Positions 55,546 through 64,000 of a DNA stretch of 64,000 bases are shown here, piece by piece (the first letter of the stretch is position 1; every line of letters begins with the position of its first letter). A model generated the notes under the pieces. It ran no database searches and was not told the DNA's origin. It was given only the letters and a program-made list of their open reading frames with translations. The stretch is from Ancylobacter novellus DSM 506 (GTDB lineage Bacteria; Pseudomonadota; Alphaproteobacteria; Rhizobiales; Xanthobacteraceae). A program made the translations under genes and the position numbers. The stretch lies in contig NC_014217.1 in assembly GCF_000092925.1 (NCBI RefSeq), positions 4,650,001 to 4,714,000 on the forward strand, written 5' to 3'.

Positions 55546-56661
55546 ATGTCGGACAGCTTCGATCTCGCCATCGTCGGCGCGGGCGTCGTCGGGCTCGGCC
55601 ATGCCATTGCCGCGCGGCGGCGCGGGCTGCGAACGGTCGTGATCGACCGCGACGCGCAGGCCAACGGCGCCTCGGTGCGCAATTTCGGCTTCGTCACCGT
55701 CACCGGCCAGCAGCGCGGGGAATGCTGGCGCCGGGCGATGCGCTCGCGCGACATCTGGGCCGAGATCGCCCCGGCCGCCGGCATCGAGGTGATCCATCAG
55801 GGCCTGCTGGTCGCCGCGCGCCGGCCCGAAGCGGTGGCGGTGCTCGATGCCTTCATGGCGACCGAGATGGGAGAGGACTGCGCGCTGCTCTCGCCCGCCG
55901 AGGCCCGCGCCCGGCTGCCGGCGCTGACCGGCGGGATCGAAGGCGCGCTGTGGAGCCCGCACGACATGCGGGTGGAATCGCGCCTGGCGATCCCCAGGCT
56001 CGCCGCCTGGCTCGCCGCGCAGGGCATCGAATTCCGCCGCGAGACGGCGGTGACGGGCGTCGAGCCGGGCCGCGTCCACACCTCCGGCGGCACGGTCGAG
56101 GCGGCGCGCATCGTCGTGGCGCCGGGCGACGACTTCCACACCCTGTTCGAGGATCGCTTCAAGCCTTACGGGCTCACCCGCTGCAAGCTGCACATGCTGC
56201 GCGTCACCGACCCGGCCCTCGGCCGGCTGCCCGGTTCGGTGATGACCGACCTCTCGCTCGGCCGCTATCTCGGCTATGCCGAGCTGCCCGAGGCGGAACC
56301 GCTGAAGCGTATCCTGGAAGCCGAGCAGGCCGACCACCTCGCGCACGGCATCCACCTCATCGTGGTGCAGTCGGCGGACGGCTCGCTGGTGGTGGGCGAC
56401 AGCCACCATTACGCGGCGACGCCCGACCCCTTCGCGCCCGATTTCGTCGATGAGCTGATCCTCGACGAATACGCCGCCTTGTTCGGGCGCCGTCCGCAGG
56501 TGTTGGAGCGCTGGATCGGCACCTATGCCTCCGCGCCCGACCGCCTCGCCTTCATCGACCGGCCGCACGACCATATCCGCCTGGTGGTGGTGACCAGCGG
56601 CACCGGCGCCTCCACCGGCTTCGCCATCGCCGAAGAGGCGATTGCGGAGCTGTTCGACTGA
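55546..56661 (+). CDS. TIGR03364-family FAD-dependent oxidoreductase (phosphonate-linked)
   Basis: The 371-residue protein has the N-terminal FAD-binding GxGxxG pattern (DLAIVGAGVVGLGHAIAARRRG), a DAO-type fold, and RNFGFVTVTGQQRG and GIEGALWSPHDMRVESRL. The family TIGR03364 is repeatedly found next to phosphonoacetaldehyde hydrolase (phnX). Members have been reported to oxidise N-methylated aminoethylphosphonate; this is recalled, not checked. The start at 55546 is the conserved one. It overlaps nothing and is 12 bp before phnX, so the two are almost certainly co-transcribed. Confidence 0.87.
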   Translation: MSDSFDLAIVGAGVVGLGHAIAARRRGLRTVVIDRDAQANGASVRNFGFVTVTGQQRGECWRRAMRSRDIWAEIAPAAGIEVIHQGLLVAARRPEAVAVLDAFMATEMGEDCALLSPAEARARLPALTGGIEGALWSPHDMRVESRLAIPRLAAWLAAQGIEFRRETAVTGVEPGRVHTSGGTVEAARIVVAPGDDFHTLFEDRFKPYGLTRCKLHMLRVTDPALGRLPGSVMTDLSLGRYLGYAELPEAEPLKRILEAEQADHLAHGIHLIVVQSADGSLVVGDSHHYAATPDPFAPDFVDELILDEYAALFGRRPQVLERWIGTYASAPDRLAFIDRPHDHIRLVVVTSGTGASTGFAIAEEAIAELFD

Positions 56662-56673
56662 CGGGAGATAATC

Positions 56674-57474
56674 ATGGCCCTAAAGGCGCTCATCCTCGAC
56701 TGGGCCGGCACGGCGGTCGATTTCGGCTCGCGCGCGCCGATGGGCGCCTTCGTCGAGGCGTTCTCGCGTTTCGGCGTGAGCATCTCGATCCCCGAGGCGC
56801 GCGGGCCGATGGGCCTGCCCAAGCGCGACCATGTGGCGGCGCTGCTGGCCAGCCCGGACATCTCCGCCCGCTGGCAGAAGGCGCATGGCGCGGCGCCGAC
56901 GGAAGCGGACGTCGACGCGGTGCTCGCCGTGTTCGAACCGCTGAACGTCGAGGTGATCCCGCGCCATGCCGACCTGATCCCCGGCCTTCTCGACGTGATC
57001 ACTGAAGCCCGCGCCCGTGGCATGAAGATCGGCTCCACCACGGGCTATACCCGCCCGATCATGGAGAAGCTGATGCCTCTGGCCGCCGCCGCCGGCTACG
57101 CGCCGGACAATGTAGTCTGCGCCGGCGACCTCGCGGCCGGGCGGCCGAGCCCGCTCATGATGTACCGCACCTTTGCCGATATCGGCGTGTGGCCGCCGTC
57201 TGCCTGCGTGAAACTCGACGACACCGAGCCCGGCATCGCCGAGGGGCTGGCCGCCGGTTGTTGGACCGTCGGCCTCGCTCTGTCAGGCAACAGCGCAGGG
57301 TTCTCCCGCGAGGAGCTGGAGGCCCTGTCGGCTGAGGAACTGGCGGCGGTGCGGGCGCAGGCGGCCGAGAAGCTGTTCCGTGCCGGCGCGCATTTCGTCA
57401 TCGACAGTGTGGCCGACCTGCTGCCGGTGCTGGATGCGATCGAAGCCCGGCTGGCGGCGGGGCTGCGGCCTTAG
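56674..57474 (+). CDS. phnX: Phosphonoacetaldehyde hydrolase
   Basis: PhnX cleaves the C-P bond of phosphonoacetaldehyde, giving phosphate and acetaldehyde. The 266-residue HAD-superfamily protein has nucleophile Asp9 in ALILDWAGTAVDFGSR and the Schiff-base lysine Lys50 in MGLPKRDH. The motif III region CVKLDDTEPGIAEGLAAGCW follows. These are diagnostic residues of the family. A GGGAG ribosome-binding site precedes the ATG. It follows the TIGR03364 flavoprotein gene; phnW is not in the window. Confidence 0.96.
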   Translation: MALKALILDWAGTAVDFGSRAPMGAFVEAFSRFGVSISIPEARGPMGLPKRDHVAALLASPDISARWQKAHGAAPTEADVDAVLAVFEPLNVEVIPRHADLIPGLLDVITEARARGMKIGSTTGYTRPIMEKLMPLAAAAGYAPDNVVCAGDLAAGRPSPLMMYRTFADIGVWPPSACVKLDDTEPGIAEGLAAGCWTVGLALSGNSAGFSREELEALSAEELAAVRAQAAEKLFRAGAHFVIDSVADLLPVLDAIEARLAAGLRP

Positions 57475-57621
57475 GGACTTCGGGACGGTTGGTGCCACGC
57501 ACCGCCGAGCGCCGGAGTGTTGATTGATCGAATTTATACAACCTAAGATTTATTGATTTAACAATAAACCTATTGATTGCGATGCGCGGCTGGCTGTACG
57601 ATCCGGTCTCTATGGGCGGGG

Positions 57622-59223
57622 ATGGCGATGGCTGGGCAATTGCCTGACAAGTCACATCAGGAGATGACGCCGTCTCACCAACGAGAGGCGGATTGCGACT
57701 GGCTGGTCCGGCTGAATCACGGCTCGACGCTGATCATCTCCAGCATCTTTGCTGTAGTGCTGATGCTCATCGTCGGTGGGCTGATCGCGTTCATGCAGTT
57801 CCAGACGCGACTACTGAACGCCATGCCGAACCTGACGCCTGGACAGTTGATCGAATATGTCGAGGCGGAACGACGTTCGGTTCAGGTCGTGTCGGAGCTT
57901 TACGACCGGCGGGATAGCGTCTTGAACGTGGAGCAGGAGACAAGCGGTGTTCTTACGCGTGTGCGCGGAGAGATCGACAGCTTCTGCAAGATCTTGGTCA
58001 ACTCGCTTGTGGCTGAGGGCGCTACATCGAAACATGACCGGTGTGTCCGATTCCTGCGCGGGGTTCTTCCATCCAGGATGGAGCGTCCAATACCGGTGCT
58101 CGGCGGCACGCGGTTCGCATTCAGCGACGTGTCCCCCGATATTCAGCCGCAGTATGGAATATTGGACGAAGATGAAGTTGTCGATATAGCCGCGTCTCTT
58201 TATGCGGATCTAGGAAGCAAGGAGAAGCCGTCAATCAAGGAATCATTACGTAATAAAATCTCGCAGATTGTGTTACTTAATGCTGATTTTTATGTAGATC
58301 TACAAACTATATACAAGCGTCGTATCGATGAATTCAATTACATATGCAACGAATATAACCAAATCAGATCGACGATAGCCTATCGCCGCGTCTCTGCGCA
58401 GAAATGTCACGATTTGGTCCTGCCGTCCTATTGGACGGATCATATTCTCCTTGCCAGCGCAGCCGGCGAAGCCACGCAGCCGACGCTCGGAAGCGGGGCA
58501 CCTGGGCAGCCTAACGCCGGTCTGAATCTGCAGCCGCCAGATCTTTCGGCCCTGGACACGAGCGGTCACCAGCGAAGTTTCGAACTGGTCAGCAACTATA
58601 TGTTTTATACCACTCTGGATGAGTACGTTTTCTTCATAAAAACCGACTTTTTTGAAAAGCTGATTCTAAGCCCAAGTGATTATATTTCGATCTGGCTTGT
58701 CACCATGTGTGGTGCCCTTGGCGGGTTCATGAATATCCTCTTCATGAACCAACGCATTGGGAAGGATCCGACGCTCGGCAGCCTGTTAATCGCCCCCATA
58801 CAAGGGGTTGTCTGTGCGCTCATCCTCTACATCATACTCAGATCGGGCGTGCTGGCGATCGCCGACAACAGCGGCATGAAGGACGAGTCCACGATCAGCC
58901 CGTTCTTTCTGGGATTCGTCGGGATCACGGCGGGCCTCGTGGCGGGACGTGTGATCGAGGTGTTTCACGATCGGGCTTCCGCTTGGCTCGGCGGGCTCGG
59001 CCAGCATGGCGACCGCTGGGGATTTGGCCTCGCAGCGGCCATGCAGGAACGCAGTATGACCGTGAAAGATCTGGCGGACGCGGTGCGGGTCGACGAGAAC
59101 AAGATCGGCGAATGGATCGACGAGAAGATCGAGGTGCCCGGGCGGTTCCAGCCCTTGCTTGCGGCGGTACTACGCAAGAGTGAGCGTCAGCTCTTCACGA
59201 CCTTGGCGCCGGTCAAGGGATGA
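57622..59223 (+). CDS. Unrecognised four-helix membrane protein with HTH-like C-terminus
   Basis: The 533-residue product has no family I recognise. It has one N-terminal membrane helix (residues about 35-58), a long hydrophilic region (about 60-350) with charged helices and an AT-richer stretch at 58180-58400, then three further membrane segments (about 354-375, 386-412, 424-445). The last 60 residues (RSMTVKDLADAVRVDENKIGEW) resemble a small HTH domain. Starts at 57622 or 57628 follow GGGCGGGG; a longer frame starts at 57577. It may be a membrane-bound regulator or sensor; no partner is evident. Confidence 0.65.
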   Translation: MAMAGQLPDKSHQEMTPSHQREADCDWLVRLNHGSTLIISSIFAVVLMLIVGGLIAFMQFQTRLLNAMPNLTPGQLIEYVEAERRSVQVVSELYDRRDSVLNVEQETSGVLTRVRGEIDSFCKILVNSLVAEGATSKHDRCVRFLRGVLPSRMERPIPVLGGTRFAFSDVSPDIQPQYGILDEDEVVDIAASLYADLGSKEKPSIKESLRNKISQIVLLNADFYVDLQTIYKRRIDEFNYICNEYNQIRSTIAYRRVSAQKCHDLVLPSYWTDHILLASAAGEATQPTLGSGAPGQPNAGLNLQPPDLSALDTSGHQRSFELVSNYMFYTTLDEYVFFIKTDFFEKLILSPSDYISIWLVTMCGALGGFMNILFMNQRIGKDPTLGSLLIAPIQGVVCALILYIILRSGVLAIADNSGMKDESTISPFFLGFVGITAGLVAGRVIEVFHDRASAWLGGLGQHGDRWGFGLAAAMQERSMTVKDLADAVRVDENKIGEWIDEKIEVPGRFQPLLAAVLRKSERQLFTTLAPVKG

Positions 59224-59492
59224 TCACGCCGCCCATCGGCCCTTGTATCGATTGACAAAAGCACGGGGCATTGAGCGGACCACCGCCATTCATCAAGCAG
59301 ACGCCGAACTGCGTGGCGCAGCGCTGGCCGAGGCCTTGCTGGAAGCCCGGCACCGGTGACGGATACATTGGCGGCGGGGCAGCGAAGACCGGCGGCGGTG
59401 GCGGGGGCAACCCGAAGAATTGCGCTTCGGCTCCGCTCGGGAAGAGGATTAGGTGCGAGTGCGAGAAGGCCAACAGAGCAGCGGATGAACAT
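59213..59492 (-). pseudogene. Small secreted Cys-rich protein with frameshifted signal peptide
   Basis: A frame from ATG 59492 has a good AGGAA site and encodes the hydrophobic start MFIRCSVGLLALA, then runs out of phase. A second frame, offset by one base, continues with LILFPSGAEAQFFGLPPPPP and a C-terminal C-x6-C-x11-C-x-C region ending in GGVIIP. Joined they read as one normal exported protein of a small Cys-rich family seen in Hyphomicrobiales. The break lies near 59450-59470, so the gene is frameshifted or the assembly has an indel. Its end overlaps the membrane-protein gene by 11 bp. Confidence 0.6.
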
Positions 59493-59651
59493 CAGCGAGT
59501 TCCTATTTTAGGTTGCATAATATCATCATATGCAACTTATGGAAGTTTCCTGTTTGTTCCCGCCTCACTTTTTCTGCGACCGCCTTACCCTTGCCCGCCA
59601 CCCGCCCGTCCTCTAAACCCCGCGCCGTAATTCCCGAAGGAACGGCGCCCG

Positions 59652-61292
59652 ATGGCCAAGGACAAATCCACCAAGCTCAAGGCCCGCATGCCGCGCGGCT
59701 TCGCCGATCGCGGGCCGGGCGAGCTCGCGGGAACGCGCGAGATGCTGGAGACCATCCGCAAGGTCTACGAGCTCTACGGCTTCGAGGCGCTGGAGACGCC
59801 CTTCATCGAGTACACCGACGCGCTGGGAAAATTCCTGCCCGACCAGGACCGGCCGAACGAGGGCGTATTCTCCTTCCAGGACGACGACGAGCAGTGGCTG
59901 AGCCTGCGCTACGACCTCACCGCGCCGCTCGCCCGCCATGTCGCGGAGAATTTCGACCGCGTGCCGAAGCCCTTCCGCTCCTATCGGGCCGGCTGGGTCT
60001 TCCGCAACGAGAAGCCCGGCCCCGGACGTTTCCGCCAGTTCATGCAGTTCGACGCCGATACCGTGGGCGCGCCGACCGTCGCGGCGGATGCCGAGATCTG
60101 CATGATGGCCGCCGACACGCTGGAGGCGCTGGGCATCAAGCGCGGCGACTACGTCATCAAGGTCAACAACCGCAAGGTGCTCGACGGCGTGCTGGAGGCC
60201 ATCGGCCTCGGCGGCGACGAGAATGCCGCCCGCCGGCTCACGGTGCTGCGCGCCATCGACAAGCTGGACAAGGTCGGCACCGCCGGTGTGCGCGATCTGC
60301 TTGGCGAGGGCCGCTGGGAGAACCCCGAGGCCAAGAGCGGCGACTTCACCAAAGGCGCGGGGCTCTCCAACGAGCAAGCCGACCGCGTTCTGGCTTATGT
60401 CCAAGCAGGAGTGCCTGTTTGGGAGAACGGCGCCGCAGTTGCAGCCGAGCACGGCGACGTCACAGCCTGGATCGAAACCGAGCGTGAGACCTGGTTCGGC
60501 CAGGACTTCGGTGACGTCTCCCGTGAATTCCAAATCAATAATGCTTGGACTATCAAGGTTCTCAAGAAGGAGTTCGCCGACAATGCTTTGGCATTGGAAG
60601 GCTTGAACGAACTCGAAGAAATTCAGGCGCTCGCCGCTCGGACTGGCTATTTCGCCGACCGCATCCGCATCGACCCCTCCGTCGTCCGCGGCCTCGAATA
60701 CTACACCGGCCCGGTCTTCGAGGCCGAGCTGACCTTCGAGGTGAAGGACGAGAAGGGCCGCCCGGTGCGCTTCGGCTCGGTGGGCGGCGGCGGGCGCTAT
60801 GACGGGCTGGTCGGGCGCTTCCGCGGCGAACAGGTGCCGGCGACCGGCTTCTCTATCGGCGTCTCCCGCCTTGCCTCGGCGCTCTCCTATCTCAAGGCGG
60901 ACGCCAAGCCGGAATTCGGCCCGGTGGTCGTCGTGGTCATGGATCGCGACCAGACCGCCCATTACATGGGCCTCGTCGCGCGTCTTCGTAAGGAAGGCAT
61001 CCGCGCCGAGATGTATCTCGGCAACCCGAAGAATCTCGGCAACCAGTTCAAATATGCCGACCGCCGCAACGCCCCCTGCGTCGTCATCCAGGGGTCGGAC
61101 GAGCGCGCTTCCGGGCAGGTGCAGATCAAGGATCTGATCGAGGGCGCCAAGGCAGCGGCGGCCATCACCGACAATGCCGAATGGCGCGAGAGCCGTCCGG
61201 CGCAATTCTCCTGCCCCGAGGCCGAGCTGATCGCGAAGGTGAAGGAAGTGCTCGACCATCACGGCGTGCCACACGGCGACAAGCTGGGCTGA
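59652..61292 (+). CDS. hisS: Histidyl-tRNA synthetase with an internal insertion
   Basis: HisRS charges tRNA-His. The 546-residue protein has class II motifs ([15 protein letters not shown]), the motif 2 region, and the histidine-binding [14 protein letters not shown]. The C-terminal anticodon domain includes [16 protein letters not shown]. About residues 250-305 (60402-60566), between [19 protein letters not shown] and [11 protein letters not shown], look like an insertion with lower-GC codons. Overall length is greater than the roughly 500 residues I expect for this group. The frame is intact and the domains on both sides are conserved. Confidence 0.93.
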   Translation: MAKDKSTKLKARMPRGFADRGPGELAGTREMLETIRKVYELYGFEALETPFIEYTDALGKFLPDQDRPNEGVFSFQDDDEQWLSLRYDLTAPLARHVAENFDRVPKPFRSYRAGWVFRNEKPGPGRFRQFMQFDADTVGAPTVAADAEICMMAADTLEALGIKRGDYVIKVNNRKVLDGVLEAIGLGGDENAARRLTVLRAIDKLDKVGTAGVRDLLGEGRWENPEAKSGDFTKGAGLSNEQADRVLAYVQAGVPVWENGAAVAAEHGDVTAWIETERETWFGQDFGDVSREFQINNAWTIKVLKKEFADNALALEGLNELEEIQALAARTGYFADRIRIDPSVVRGLEYYTGPVFEAELTFEVKDEKGRPVRFGSVGGGGRYDGLVGRFRGEQVPATGFSIGVSRLASALSYLKADAKPEFGPVVVVVMDRDQTAHYMGLVARLRKEGIRAEMYLGNPKNLGNQFKYADRRNAPCVVIQGSDERASGQVQIKDLIEGAKAAAAITDNAEWRESRPAQFSCPEAELIAKVKEVLDHHGVPHGDKLG

Positions 61293-61357
61293 GGATCCTT
61301 GTTCCCGGCTCGGCGCTCCGCCGGCGGCTGCGCCGGGCGGGAAGCGCAGGGCGTGAC

Positions 61358-61451
61358 GTCATCCCGGACGGCCGCAAGGCCGATCCGGGATCGCAGGCAG
61401 GGAGAGGCGGGACGCGATCCCGGCTCTCCGCTTCGCTTCGGCCGGGATGAC
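61358..61451. repeat. Type B palindromic extragenic repeat
   Basis: Ends GTCATCCCGGACGGC and GGCCGGGATGAC are inverted, with GGCCGATCCGGGATCG and CGATCCCGGCTCTCCG inside. It lies between hisS and hisZ. Confidence 0.88.
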
Positions 61452-61576
61452 GGGGAGCAGGGGCAGGGCAGATGGGGCGCGTTGTCCCGCAGGCAACCAT
61501 GTCATCTCCCGTGCATGGACCCCGCCCGCCCCCTTTGCTAGAAGCGCGCAACCCATCCGAACACCGGACCCGACGC

Positions 61577-62695
61577 ATGCCCGCCGACTTCAGCCACGCC
61601 GAGGAACTGCTCGCGCTCTATGCGCGCGCCGGCTTCGCGCGCGTCGAGCCGCCGGTGCTCCAGCCCGCCGACGCCTTCCTCGATCTCTCCGGCGAGGAGA
61701 TGCGGCGCACCATGTTCCTCACCACCGACCCGGAAGGGCGCGAGCTCTGCCTGCGGCCGGACCTGACGCTGCCCGTGTGCCGGCTCTACATCGCCGAGGG
61801 CGCCGTGCAGCCGCGCGACTTCGCCTATCTCGGCACGGTGTTCCGCTCGGATGCGCCGGAGGGCGAGGTGCTGCAGGCGGGGGTCGAATCCTTCGGCCGG
61901 CCCGACCGCGAGGCGGCGGACGCCGAATTGCTGGCGCTGGGCCTCGAGACCGCGGCGCTGTGGGGCGTGTTCGAGCCGACCATCCGGCTCGGCGATGCCG
62001 GCCTGTTCGCCACGCTGCTCGACGCGCTGAACCTGCCGCCCGGCTGGCGGCGGCGGCTGATCAAGGACTTCGCCCGCTCCGGCGACCTCGGCGCCGACCT
62101 CGCCACGCTGAAGCAGCGCCCGGAAGGCGGCGGTGTCACTGCCCATGCCGGCGTGCTCTCGGCCCTGGCGGGCTCGGACCCCGCCGCCGCGCATGCGCTG
62201 GTGACGGACCTGCTCTCCATCGCCGGCATCTCGACGGTGGGCGGGCGCAGCGTCTCGGAGATCGCCGAGCGCTTCCTCGAACAGGCGGCCCCGGGCGACG
62301 CCGAGGGGCTGTCGGCGGAGAAGGTCGCGGTGATCGAGCGCTATCTTGCCATCCAGGGCAACCCGGACGTCGCCGCGGCGGCGCTGCGCAGGCTCGCGGG
62401 CGAAGCCGGGCTCGACCTCGACGCGGCGCTCGACGCCTTCGAGGTGCGCACCAATTTCATCGCCGCGCAGGGCATCGAGGTGGAGAAGCTCTCCTTCGCC
62501 GCCGCCTTCGGCCGGCCGCTCGACTATTATTCCGGCATGGTGTTCGAGCTGCACGAGAACGGCTCGCGCGCCCCGCTCGTCGCCGGCGGGCGCTATGACG
62601 GGCTGCTCGCCCGGCTCGGCGCCGGCGTGCCGATCCCGGCGGTCGGCTTCGCCGTCTGGCTGGAACGGCTCGACGCCGTGGAGGCCCGCCAATGA
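61577..62695 (+). CDS. hisZ: ATP phosphoribosyltransferase regulatory subunit HisZ
   Basis: HisZ is a class II synthetase-like paralogue that activates a HisG in the first step of histidine synthesis. The 372-residue protein has the paralogue core [51 protein letters not shown], and the C-terminal [18 protein letters not shown]. It lacks an anticodon-binding domain. The chosen start follows the type B repeat. It overlaps hisG by ATGA (62692-62695), implying coupling. Confidence 0.93.
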   Translation: MPADFSHAEELLALYARAGFARVEPPVLQPADAFLDLSGEEMRRTMFLTTDPEGRELCLRPDLTLPVCRLYIAEGAVQPRDFAYLGTVFRSDAPEGEVLQAGVESFGRPDREAADAELLALGLETAALWGVFEPTIRLGDAGLFATLLDALNLPPGWRRRLIKDFARSGDLGADLATLKQRPEGGGVTAHAGVLSALAGSDPAAAHALVTDLLSIAGISTVGGRSVSEIAERFLEQAAPGDAEGLSAEKVAVIERYLAIQGNPDVAAAALRRLAGEAGLDLDAALDAFEVRTNFIAAQGIEVEKLSFAAAFGRPLDYYSGMVFELHENGSRAPLVAGGRYDGLLARLGAGVPIPAVGFAVWLERLDAVEARQ

Positions 62696-63663
62696 GCGCT
62701 CTCATCGTCGCGCTGCCCTCGAAGGGCCGGCTGCAGGAGAACGCCGCCGCCTTCTTCGCCCGTGCCGGCATGACGCTGACGCAGGCGCGCGGCGCCCGCG
62801 AATATCGCGGTGCGCTGTCGGGCGTCGAGGGCGTCGAGGTGGCTTATCTCTCGGCCTCCGAGATCGCCAGCCAGCTCGCGCTCGGCGCGGTGCATCTCGG
62901 CGTCACCGGCGAGGATCTGGTGCGCGAGAGCATTCCCGATGCCGATGCCAAGGTGCTGCTGGTGGAAGGGCTGGGCTTCGGCTACGCCAATGTCGTGGTG
63001 GCCGTACCGCAGGCCTGGATCGACGTGCGCACCATGCGCGACCTCGACGATGTCGCCACGCATTTCCATGCCACGCGCGGGCGGCGCGTGCGGGTAGCGA
63101 CGAAGTACCTGAACCTGACGCGCGGCTTCTTCGCCCGCCACGGCATCGTCGACTACCGCATCGTCGAGAGCCTCGGGGCCACCGAGGGCACGCCGGCGGC
63201 CGGGACGGCGGAGCTGATCGTCGACATCACCACGACGGGTTCTACGCTGGCCGCCAACGCGCTGAAGGTGGTCGACGACGGCACCATATTGCGCTCGGAG
63301 GCGAACCTCGTCGCCTCGCTCGGGGCGGACTGGACGCCGCAGGCCAAGGCGGCGGCGCGGGCGCTGCTCGACCGCATCACCGCCGCCAAGCGCGCGGCGA
63401 CCATGCGCGAGGTGAAGACGCGCTTTCCTGCCTGCGACAGCACGGTGGTGCTGGAGGCGGTGCGCCGCTTCAACGCCATCGCACCCTTCGGCGCGCCGAC
63501 CTCGTCCGGCATGGTGACGCTGCACTGCCCGCCGGACACGCTGCACGCGCTCGCGGTCTATCTGCGGGAGAAGGGCGCGGCGACGGTCTCGGTCGGCCCG
63601 CTGGACTATGTGTTCGCGGCCGAGAACCCGCTCTACGAGAAGCTGGAAGAGAAGATCGGGTAA
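62692..63663 (+). CDS. hisG: ATP phosphoribosyltransferase catalytic subunit HisG
   Basis: HisG catalyses PRPP plus ATP to phosphoribosyl-ATP. The 323-residue protein begins [23 protein letters not shown] and has the conserved [10 protein letters not shown], the PRPP-binding [21 protein letters not shown], and a C-terminal extension ending [18 protein letters not shown]. It is longer than the classic HisZ-dependent short form (about 200 residues), although hisZ lies directly upstream and overlaps it; alphaproteobacteria commonly have this arrangement. The start overlaps the hisZ stop. Confidence 0.93.
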   Translation: MSALIVALPSKGRLQENAAAFFARAGMTLTQARGAREYRGALSGVEGVEVAYLSASEIASQLALGAVHLGVTGEDLVRESIPDADAKVLLVEGLGFGYANVVVAVPQAWIDVRTMRDLDDVATHFHATRGRRVRVATKYLNLTRGFFARHGIVDYRIVESLGATEGTPAAGTAELIVDITTTGSTLAANALKVVDDGTILRSEANLVASLGADWTPQAKAAARALLDRITAAKRAATMREVKTRFPACDSTVVLEAVRRFNAIAPFGAPTSSGMVTLHCPPDTLHALAVYLREKGAATVSVGPLDYVFAAENPLYEKLEEKIG

Positions 63664-63709
63664 GGGCGGAGCTAACCTCGCGCCCTCATGGCCGTGCCGC
63701 CATCACGAC

Positions 63710-63796
63710 GTCATGCCCGGACTTGGTCCGGGCATCCACGCCTTGGGCCGGGCGCCGCGGAAAGTCGTGGATCCCCGGGCCAAGCCCGGGGATGAC
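63710..63796. repeat. Type A palindromic extragenic repeat
   Basis: Ends GTCATGCCCGGACTTGG and CCAAGCCCGGGGATGAC are inverted, with CCACGCC and GTCGTGG-like parts between. It is followed at once by a type B element. Confidence 0.88.
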
Positions 63797-63815
63797 GGCG
63801 TATTGAGATTCAGCC

Positions 63816-63905
63816 GTCATCCCGGACGGCCGAAGGCCGATCCGGGATCGCGTGCCGATATGGGATGACGATCCCGGCTCTCCGCTTCGCTTCGGCCGGG
63901 ATGAC
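63816..63905. repeat. Type B palindromic extragenic repeat
   Basis: Ends GTCATCCCGGACGGCC and GGCCGGGATGAC are inverted, with GGCCGATCCGGGATCG and CGATCCCGGCTCTCCG inside. Together with the type A copy it forms a composite block after hisG. Confidence 0.88.
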
Positions 63906-63921
63906 GTCGAATGGGGACGTC

Positions 63922-64000
63922 TCAGCCCCGCGCGGCCTGCGACTCGCCGTCCTCGAGGTCACCCGCGAAGGCCGCCGCCTCGCCCATGGCGTGGCCGAAC
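63922..64000 (-). CDS. Unidentified protein, C-terminal 25 residues only (5' truncated)
   Basis: A minus-strand frame is open to the window edge and stops with TGA at 63922-63924. The visible residues end in GDLEDGESQAARG after an Ala-rich stretch (FGHAMGEAAAFA). This is too short for family assignment. It is convergent with hisG across the composite repeat. Confidence 0.4.
   Translation of the reverse strand, partial: FGHAMGEAAAFAGDLEDGESQAARG

Overview
The window is high-GC chromosomal DNA from an alphaproteobacterium, most likely Hyphomicrobiales and plausibly a Xanthobacteraceae-type genome; genus is not resolvable by eye. The signs are a CcrM (GANTC) methyltransferase, F0 ATP synthase genes with split b' and b subunits in the order atpI-atpB-atpE-atpF'-atpF, an imuA-imuB-dnaE2 mutagenesis cassette behind a GAAC-N7-GAAC alphaproteobacterial SOS box, a hisZ-type HisG system, and several families of palindromic extragenic repeats.

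Layout. 0-1.3 kb: 3' end of a GT39-like membrane glycosyltransferase, then a GtrA-like flippase. 1.3-7.1 kb: SOS-controlled imuA-imuB-dnaE2. 7.2-8.4 kb: small stress-type proteins. 8.4-10.9 kb: a SorC-type regulator and a Rossmann/SAF oxidoreductase of unknown substrate. 11-14.4 kb: a quinone/organic-peroxide stress cluster (MarR/OhrR-like, LysR, MhqO-like dioxygenase, MhqD-like esterase). 14.5-18.6 kb: YpfJ-like metallopeptidase with MoaB, a glycosyltransferase, and a radical SAM plus VOC operon carrying its own LexA box. 18.7-28 kb: DsbA, DciA/DUF721, MutY, CcrM, a FUSC-like membrane protein, an ICMT-like methyltransferase and SMC. 28.2-31 kb: F0 ATP synthase operon. 31.3-34.8 kb: SleB-type cell-wall hydrolase, Sua5 and an HDAC-like deacetylase. 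34.9-42.4 kb: xseB, DUF1284, ICMT-like and lipase-like genes, dxs-tlyA, DUF1097 and a TrmA/RlmD-type methyltransferase. 42.5-53.3 kb: DUF4142, DUF1194 (vWA), an HTH-RibB fusion, a 0.9 kb gene-poor structured region, aroC, a CNNM/CBS transporter-like protein, an Flp-pilin-like gene, hrpB and a class III aminotransferase. 53.5-57.5 kb: a TPR membrane protein and a phosphonate module (flavoprotein plus phnX). 57.6-59.5 kb: an unrecognised membrane protein with an HTH-like tail and a frameshifted small secreted Cys protein. 59.6-63.7 kb: hisS and hisZ-hisG. The window ends inside a minus-strand gene.

Most of the window is housekeeping. The points that most deserve follow-up are a second LexA box in front of the radical SAM/VOC operon, the four-TM protein with an HTH-like C-terminus on a patch of AT-richer DNA, the HTH-RibB fusion with a degenerate GTP-cyclohydrolase II half, a strongly structured region between ribB and aroC, and composite palindromic repeats found at many intergenic sites. 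No CRISPR array, tRNA, rRNA, prophage or insertion-sequence transposase was recognised.
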